A stretch of DNA of 64,000 nt from Chimonanthus salicifolius (lineage: Eukaryota > Streptophyta > Magnoliopsida > Laurales > Calycanthaceae), in contig CM023535.1 in NCBI GenBank assembly GCA_013350335.1, positions 26,876,617 to 26,940,616 of the forward strand. The letters run 5' to 3'. The notes under the pieces are model-generated. The model was given only the letters and a program-made list of their open reading frames with translations. It was not told where the DNA came from and did not search any database. Position numbers and translations under genes: made by a program. Position 1 is the stretch's first letter. Every line of letters begins with the position of its first letter. This document shows positions 58,595-64,000 of this stretch, in pieces.

Positions 58595-60782
58595 ATGGAG
58601 TTTGTTGAAGGATGTTTTGAAAGTCGTGAAGACCTTATAAATTATGTTAAGAATATAGCTCTTAAACAAGGATTTGTATGTACGATAAAGAGGTCATGTA
58701 AAAAGGAAAATAAATTAGTCCTTGGCTGCGATAGAGGAGGTAAATACCGCAGCACGGTTAGCTTGGATGACGATGACAGAAAGAGGAAAGCATACTCTCG
58801 CCAATGTAATTGTCCTTTTGAAGTTAAAGGAAAACAGATTGTTGATGGGTCATGGAAGTTGACCATAAAGAGTTTGGAGCACAATCATGATATATCGGAT
58901 GTATTATTAGGTCATCCAAGTACAAGATGTTTTTCAGATTCTGAGAAAAGAATGATCATTGAAATGAGGAGTAGCAATATACCACCACGGCAAATTTTGA
59001 CGACCCTTAGAAATCAAAATCCAGATATTGGAATATCAGCGGCTGATTTGTACAACTTTTGTTCTGCGCTTCGAAAAGAGCAACTAAGGGGTCGAACTAC
59101 AATTGAAGCTTTGATAGAAGATCTTCAACAAGGTGGTTATCAATACTTTCTTGACTATGACAGTGATGGTCATCTATCCCATCTCTTTTTCGCACATCCG
59201 AAGTCAATTTTTCTTACCGACAGATATCATAATGTGTTTTTGATGGATTGCACGTACAAAACCAACAGATATCATATGCCATTGCTTCATGTCGTTGGTG
59301 TGACAAGTTTCAATAAGAATTTCTGCTCATGCTTTGCATTTCTAAGAAATGAGAAATTTGAAGATTATGTATGGGCATTACAGATGTTTAAAAAGGTCTT
59401 CGGAGTGCACCATGATCGACAAGTTCTTTTGACTGATAGGGAATTGGCGTTAAAGAATGCCATTGATTTAGAGTTCCCTAATGCTGTACATATTTTGTGT
59501 TCCTGGCATATCAACAAGAATATTGTCGCTCGTTGTAAACCTTTGTTTAAGAGAATGGAAGACTGGAATGCATTTTTTACCGAATGGAATGGCCTGATTG
59601 AGTCCCCAACCGAAGAAGCATTCAATACAGCGTTTGAGGCATTCAAACAAAATTTTAGAGCTGATTCGCAGGCAGTGAATTACTTAACAAGGACATGGAT
59701 CCCACTTAGAAAACAATTCGTCAAGACATGGATCGGATGGAGTTTACATTTTAAAAATCGAGCTACTTCAAGAGTTGAGGGTGCACATGCTATTCTGAAA
59801 AGTTATATATCTACATCTACAGGTGATCTAGATGTTGTCAGAAGAAAGATAGCCCATGTCATTGAAAATCAATTTGAAGAGTTCAAGATTCAACTTGAGG
59901 ATGAGAAGATTCGGTTTGCATGTGATGTGTCTATTCTTTTCTTTGATGAATTGAAGGGCAAAGTTTCTCATTTCGCAATGAATGAGGTTTACAACCAATA
60001 TGATATGCTTATGAACCGATCATTGAAACCCATTTGTACGGAAGAGTTTACAGCTTCAATGGGCCTACCGTGTGCGCACAAAATGCAATGGATGGACAAA
60101 TTACATTTGGATGACATACACCCACAATGGAGAATAGACTTAATCTCATTGGCTGACTTGAGGATTGAAAGGAGGAGCCCTGGAGATGTATTAGATGTAC
60201 ACTTTGAAGGTATTAAGAACAAATATGGACATTTGTCTTCGTATGATCAAGAGATGCTCCTAAATCATCTTCAAAATCTTGCCATCCATGATAAGCCAGT
60301 CAGTCACCCTATTATGCAATATTCTAGAGGACGTCATCCAGGTTCAAGGAATTCATCACAGGGCCAAACATCTACACGTCTAGATCCTTCTGCATTTGAG
60401 ATTGTAGAGAATCAACTAAATGGAAGGAGATGTGGGTTATGCAAAAATACTGGTCATACGAGGAGAACTTGTCCGAATAGGCCACCTTCTTCACAGGCAT
60501 CTACGAGTGTAGATTTAAATGCTGATTATAATGTAGGTGATTTCATTGAATCAGAAACAACGAGTTTTCCACATGATAGTGGATCTTACAACTTTGGTGA
60601 CGATTCAACATATAACTCTACAGAAATGACCGAAGTAAGTTCATTCCTTAAAGAGTTTATATGTATTTACCAATCGACATATAACTTTTCCATATGTTCT
60701 AATGTCATTTTTTTAAAATGTTATGCAGTGGTCTGGTGATCTTAGAGATAATGACGATTTCTTGCAATGGTGGAATCAATGA
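58595..60782 (+). CDS. MURA-type MULE transposase (two coding exons)
   Basis: The product cuts and joins the element's ends in the nucleus. Exon 1 is 58595-60634 (680 codons); a 94-bp intron (GTAAGT at 60635, TTATGCAG at 60728) joins in phase 0 to exon 2, 60729-60782 (WSGDLRDNDDFLQWWNQ), giving 697 residues. Read without splicing, it would end at 60739 with unrelated residues. Residues about 8-100 form a FAR1-like zinc-binding DNA-binding region (C45, C71, C73, H96, H98). The MULE DDE core follows: FLMDCTYKTN (D218), LLTDREL (D281), CSWH (302-305) and SRVEGAH (E395). A SWIM-like GLPCAHK is partly degenerate, with one of its Cys missing. A C-terminal zinc knuckle CGLCKNTGHTRRTC (C-x2-C-x4-H-x4-C) is present. 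The gene is driven from the left TIR. Confidence 0.9.
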
Positions 60783-61022
60783 AGTGGAGATAGGATTGTC
60801 AATAGCTTAATTTTAAGTTAGGAATGCTGTTGAATGTACTTGTCAGCTTGAATGTATTCATTTTATGTGGAATATTTAAATGCTAATTTAGTTCAAAATA
60901 ACATTTTTAAAGTAACGACCCAATTCACAATGAGCATGAGATAAATAATATAACATGTTCATTCAAAATATGAATTTTACATCTGTTTTACATGTCAATA
61001 ACAAAAAAAAAAAAAAAGTACA

Positions 61023-63098
61023 TCAAAGACAAATAATATCCGGATCAGAGGTAGAAGGTGAGGCAGGTGAAGCAGCAGGAGGTGCATTAGGAGGTGCATC
61101 AAGAGGTGCAATATGTGGTGTAGCAGGAGGTGCATCAGGTGCAGCAAGTGGTGCAGCAGGAGGTGCATCAGGGGGCGCATCAAGAGGTGCAGCAGGAGGT
61201 GCATCAGGAGGCGCATCAAGAGGTGCAGCAGGAGGTGCATCAGGTGGTGCAGCAGGAGGTGCAGCAGATGGTGCAGCAGGAGGTGCAGCAGGTCGGGCAG
61301 CAGCTGGTGCAGCAGGTGGGGCAGCAGGAGGTGCAGCAGGTGGTGTATGAACTGGAGGTGCAGCAGGTGGTGCAGGAGGTGGTGCAGCAGGAGGTGCACC
61401 AGCTGGTGCATGAACTGGAGGTACATATGGAATAAGTGCAGTATGACGAGAACGGGGGCGAGAAACTGCTGGTGCTCGACTATGAACAGAACGAGAGCCA
61501 GTAGCAGCTGCAACACCAGTCGGACCAATACGGGGGCCAGAAGCTGCTGCTAATCCAGTCGGACGAACAGAGTGGCCAAAAGCTACTAATCCAATCGGTC
61601 TGACCTGGGGGCCTGAAACTGCTCCAAATGGACGAGCAGGGGTGCTAGATCCTGCTGCTGCTGCTGAAGCTGAAGCACCTGCTCCAGATGTAGGAGCATG
61701 GGTGCCAGCACCTGCTCCAGATGTAGGAGTATGGGTGCCAGATCCTGCTCCTGAAGGTGGAGCAGATGATCGAGATGGCCGAGCAGGAATGTCAGATGCT
61801 GAAGCTGAAGCTGAAGCTGCTGATCGAAATGGTCGAGCAGGGCTGCCAGATGTTGCTCCTAAAGCTGAAGCTGCTGATCCAAATGGACGAATAGGGACAA
61901 AAGCTGCTCCTGCATATTCTTTAGATACCCTTGCTCGTAAACTCCCATCTGCTTCTGCTCCTAATGCTGCTGTTATCCCCCTCTCTTGTGCTATAAGCAC
62001 AGCCAATCTCAAAGTATCGATAATCTGATTCTGCATCACATCCAACCTTGCAGAAACCTGATCATATCTCTGATCCATCTTCTCCTCCAAAGAAGAAATG
62101 CTATCAAGAATCTGTTGTGTGTTGATTCCAGTTGATCCTTCTTGAGGAGGAGTCCCTGCCTCGCGTGCCTCACGCGCCTCAGATGCCTCAGATGGCTCAG
62201 GTGGTGGTGGTACCTGAAGTTGAAGTGCCTCGACAACTTTGGGTACCCATTTCTTACTCACTGTGTCGAGTTGGAATCCCATCTTCTTCAATGTTGAATC
62301 ATTGAAATAATCAAATCGGTCTAAAGAAACTTTATCATCGGGGAGAAGAGGGATTCCGCGTTCTTCAAAAAATGAACATAGAAATAGACCGTACGGAAGA
62401 CTGCATCTTCTGGTCTTCCGGCAGGCGCGCATGTTACTAATGATGATATGGGAGAGGGAGATTTTTTTCCCATTCATGATGCACCAAATCAAGAAGACAT
62501 CGAACCATGTCACAGTAGTATGCCCTTTTCTAGGGCACACACAGTTGACAACTATGTGGTGGATGATTCGTGCCTCTAATGTCAAATTCGTCAGAGGGGG
62601 GGTCTTCTTCTCAGTAATATCTGTCCTCCCACAGATTTCGTTAAGGGCTACCAAAACGTCAAAGCCCTCAACATCAGTGGGCCATGTACGACTGTCGTAC
62701 TTTCTAATCGCATCTTTGGGCAAATTGTATAGGAGGTCTAACCTATCCCGTGTAATGACAATTTCTTGCCCTCGGACAGATGTTTTAACCGACTCATCGT
62801 CAATTCTTTCCACATTGGCATAAAATTCTTTAACGACCGTCGGATACATATCACTTTTTAATGCCAAAAATGACCCCCAACCTATTTTTTCAAATAAATC
62901 TTCAACTTTAAAACCAAATTGTGTGAAATATGAGAGGTCCACGATTTTACCGAATATGAAGGACCGTGTGGAGAAATCCTCTCTGTACATGGTCGCCGCT
63001 TCCGAAGATACGAAATAGGTGGGGTCGAATGCGGTATCCTTCTTTTGTTTTTTCCCTCCCCTTGTTGAGGTCGCTTTCCTTTTCGAGGACGATGCCAT
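61023..63098 (-). CDS. MULE second gene: putative plant transposon protein domain with Ala/Pro tail
   Basis: An uninterrupted frame of 691 residues starts at the ATG at 63098. N-terminus MASSSKRKATSTRGGKKQKK looks like a nuclear localisation signal. Residues about 50-290 resemble the 'putative plant transposon protein' family (Transposase_32-like): FKVEDLFEKIGWGSFLALK, RLDLLYNLP, RIIHHIVVNCVCPRKG, FLIWCIMNGKKISLSHIII and FEERGIPLLPDD. Residues about 325-370 are a probable coiled coil (SLEEKMDQRYDQVSARLDVM). The remaining ~320 residues are low complexity, rich in Ala, Pro, Ser and Gly, ending SPSTSDPDIICL. It faces the transposase gene tail to tail, as mudrB faces mudrA in MuDR, but no mudrB similarity was noticed. 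Relatives, all broken, are at 6990-8408 and 46014-47635. No catalytic motif is evident; a DNA- or chromatin-directed helper role is inference. Confidence 0.8.
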   Translation of the reverse strand: MASSSKRKATSTRGGKKQKKDTAFDPTYFVSSEAATMYREDFSTRSFIFGKIVDLSYFTQFGFKVEDLFEKIGWGSFLALKSDMYPTVVKEFYANVERIDDESVKTSVRGQEIVITRDRLDLLYNLPKDAIRKYDSRTWPTDVEGFDVLVALNEICGRTDITEKKTPPLTNLTLEARIIHHIVVNCVCPRKGHTTVTWFDVFLIWCIMNGKKISLSHIIISNMRACRKTRRCSLPYGLFLCSFFEERGIPLLPDDKVSLDRFDYFNDSTLKKMGFQLDTVSKKWVPKVVEALQLQVPPPPEPSEASEAREAREAGTPPQEGSTGINTQQILDSISSLEEKMDQRYDQVSARLDVMQNQIIDTLRLAVLIAQERGITAALGAEADGSLRARVSKEYAGAAFVPIRPFGSAASALGATSGSPARPFRSAASASASASDIPARPSRSSAPPSGAGSGTHTPTSGAGAGTHAPTSGAGASASAAAAGSSTPARPFGAVSGPQVRPIGLVAFGHSVRPTGLAAASGPRIGPTGVAAATGSRSVHSRAPAVSRPRSRHTALIPYVPPVHAPAGAPPAAPPPAPPAAPPVHTPPAAPPAAPPAAPAAARPAAPPAAPSAAPPAAPPDAPPAAPLDAPPDAPPAAPLDAPPDAPPAAPLAAPDAPPATPHIAPLDAPPNAPPAASPASPSTSDPDIICL
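61060..61420. repeat. GCAGGAGGTGCA-type minisatellite encoding the Ala/Pro tail
   Basis: Short GGTGCA/GGAGGT units (multiples of 3 bp) repeat across about 360 bp. On the minus strand they give APPAAP and APPDAP units. The reading frame is kept throughout. Confidence 0.88.
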
Positions 63099-63169
63099 GG
63101 GTTAAAGGGTGGGTTTTTCAAAATAAAGGAAGAAGTAGGGAGAATAGGGTGGGGTTTGGGATTGAAATG

Positions 63170-63325
63170 GGGGTGATTTGAATGAAAGGGGGGTGTGATT
63201 CGAATGAATGGGGTGTGATTCGAATGAATGGGGTGTGATTCGAATGAATGGGTGTGTGATTCGAATGAATGGGTGTGTGATTCGAATGAATGGGGGTGTG
63301 ATTCGAATGAATGAGGGAAGGGCTC
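63170..63325 (-). repeat. 20-21-bp minisatellite with the palindrome core in the second gene's leader
   Basis: About seven tandem units of GATTCGAATGAATGGGTGTG. Each holds the TTCGAATGAAT half of the TIR palindrome. It lies between the right-arm TATA region (about 63530) and the start codon at 63098. Open frames across it (SFESHTHSFESHTH type) are readings of the repeat. Confidence 0.85.
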
Positions 63326-63529
63326 GGGAAAGGGACTTCGGAATGAGGGAAGGCCGAGCTTAGATTGAGGAAAGGGAGAGCTAAGGATGAGAGAGACACG
63401 GCCGGAACCGGCGCCGGAGCAGGAGAGTGAAAGGGGGAGGGAGAGATTCGATCTAGGGTTTTGAAATGGACTCACGGCGAAGGAGGGAAGGGGTTAGGGT
63501 TCGGTGTCGATCGAATGAATCGACGGTTC

Positions 63530-64000
63530 TTATATATTAAGTTTGCATTCATTCGAATGAATCATGCCATTCATTCGAATGAATGCACATTTTCAGGCAT
63601 TCATTCGAATGAATGGGCTGATTCATTCGAATGAATGCATCAGAGGCTGCCTGAGAATGGCAGTCCAGGGCATTCATTCGAATGAATCAGCCCATTCATT
63701 CGAATGAATGCACATTTTCAGGCATTCATTCGAATGAATGGGCTGATTCATTCGAATGAATGCCTGGACTGTCATTCCCAGACAGCCACTGATGCATTCA
63801 TTCGAATGAATCATCCCATTCATTCGAATGAATGCCCGATAACAGAGGATTCATTCGAATGAATGGGCTGATTCATTCGAATGAATCAGCTGAACCAGAG
63901 GGACTGTCATTCCGTGGCAGCCTCTGATACATTCATTCGAATGAATCATCTGATTCATTCGAATGAATGCACGTTTGAAGGCATTCATTCGAATGAATCA
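63530..64000. repeat. Right TIR (inner 470 bp), cut by the window end
   Basis: Contains about 15 exact copies of ATTCATTCGAATGAAT. Its reverse complement reproduces 57373-58080, including the CTCTGTTATCGGGCATTC and CTTCAAACGTGCATTC spacers. The minus strand reads TTAATATATAAG (63540-63529) right after the array, the presumed TATA region of the second gene. Confidence 0.9.

Larger units (their letters stand above)
56752..64000. mobile_element. Autonomous-looking MULE with long array-type TIRs (right end beyond window)
   Basis: The left end is GGGAGCACTTACACACACCC, followed by a subterminal block (TTCGGGTGAAATTACGATTC, TGCCCCC) shared with the two foldback MULEs. The left TIR runs to about 58085. 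The right TIR begins at about 63535 and its reverse complement matches the left arm nearly base for base. Position 64000 corresponds to about 57373, so roughly 620 bp of the right arm lie outside the window and the whole element is near 7.9 kb. Between the arms are two convergent genes, the MURA-type transposase and a second gene, with about 240 bp between their stops. Both frames are intact, suggesting recent activity. The right TSD cannot be seen. Confidence 0.88.

Noticed and set aside
61113..61553. Cys/Arg/Ser-rich and Val/Gln-rich plus-strand frames
   Set aside because: They are alternate readings of the GGTGCA minisatellite opposite the second MULE gene.
62882..63475. A 197-residue minus-strand frame with SFESHTHSFESH repeats
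   Set aside because: It reads the 20-21-bp minisatellite and the leader of the second MULE gene; residue composition is set by the repeat.

Overview
The window is nuclear DNA of a flowering plant, probably a eudicot. It has spliced genes with GT-AG introns, a plastid-targeted J-protein, SIRE-like and other Ty1-copia retrotransposons, plant L1 LINEs that encode RNase H, a Stowaway MITE, tRNA-derived SINEs and Mutator-like (MULE) DNA transposons. I cannot name the species. Almost everything is repeat-derived. Only one intact host gene is visible.

Layout. 0.2-0.7 kb: a broken carboxylesterase pseudogene. 0.9-2.3 kb: a hAT transposase remnant. 2.3-11.0 kb: a 5'-truncated, pol-less SIRE-like LTR element whose gag is split by a 3.16-kb solo LTR (2980-6139, 5-bp target duplication); it carries an accessory gene behind its own promoter-like array. 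12.3-21.1 kb, minus strand: a two-exon gene for a chloroplast DnaJ20-type J-protein. Its 8.2-kb intron holds a full-length Ty1-copia element (13482-20072), which is itself hit by a foldback MULE (14532-15253, 9-bp TSD) and a truncated L1 (17-bp TSD). 21.4-30 kb: AT-rich spacer with a SINE, a second foldback MULE (24901-25830), a duplicated segment and a long LTR-like unit (26.6-29.3 kb). 30.0-34.0 kb: an L1 RNase H region split by a 5'-truncated copia element. 34.4 kb: a Stowaway MITE. 35.0-44.3 kb, minus strand: a degraded SIRE-like element with another LTR nested in gag. 44.3-52.1 kb: a second pol-less SIRE-like element with the same accessory gene, joined to a partial second unit through a shared LTR. 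53.6-55.3 kb: copia debris. 55.3-56.0 kb: the partner of the 24-kb duplication, with SINEs and an (AT)n tract. 56.75 kb to the window end: an apparently intact MULE with long terminal inverted repeats.

Main point. The MULE carries two convergent genes, as MuDR does. One is a MURA-type transposase (58595-60782). The second (61023-63098, minus strand) does not resemble mudrB; it has the 'putative plant transposon protein' (Transposase_32-like) domain with an N-terminal nuclear-localisation-like cluster, a coiled coil and a long Ala/Pro tail. Broken relatives of this second protein are the accessory genes of both pol-less SIRE-like elements. In each case the promoter region is packed with short palindromes: 33 copies of ATTCATTCGAATGAAT in the visible left MULE arm, and a different but shared motif, CGA-N4-TCG, in the LTR elements. 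I suggest, as inference only, that this protein family acts on arrayed promoter motifs, comparable to the VANC anti-silencing proteins of VANDAL MULEs.
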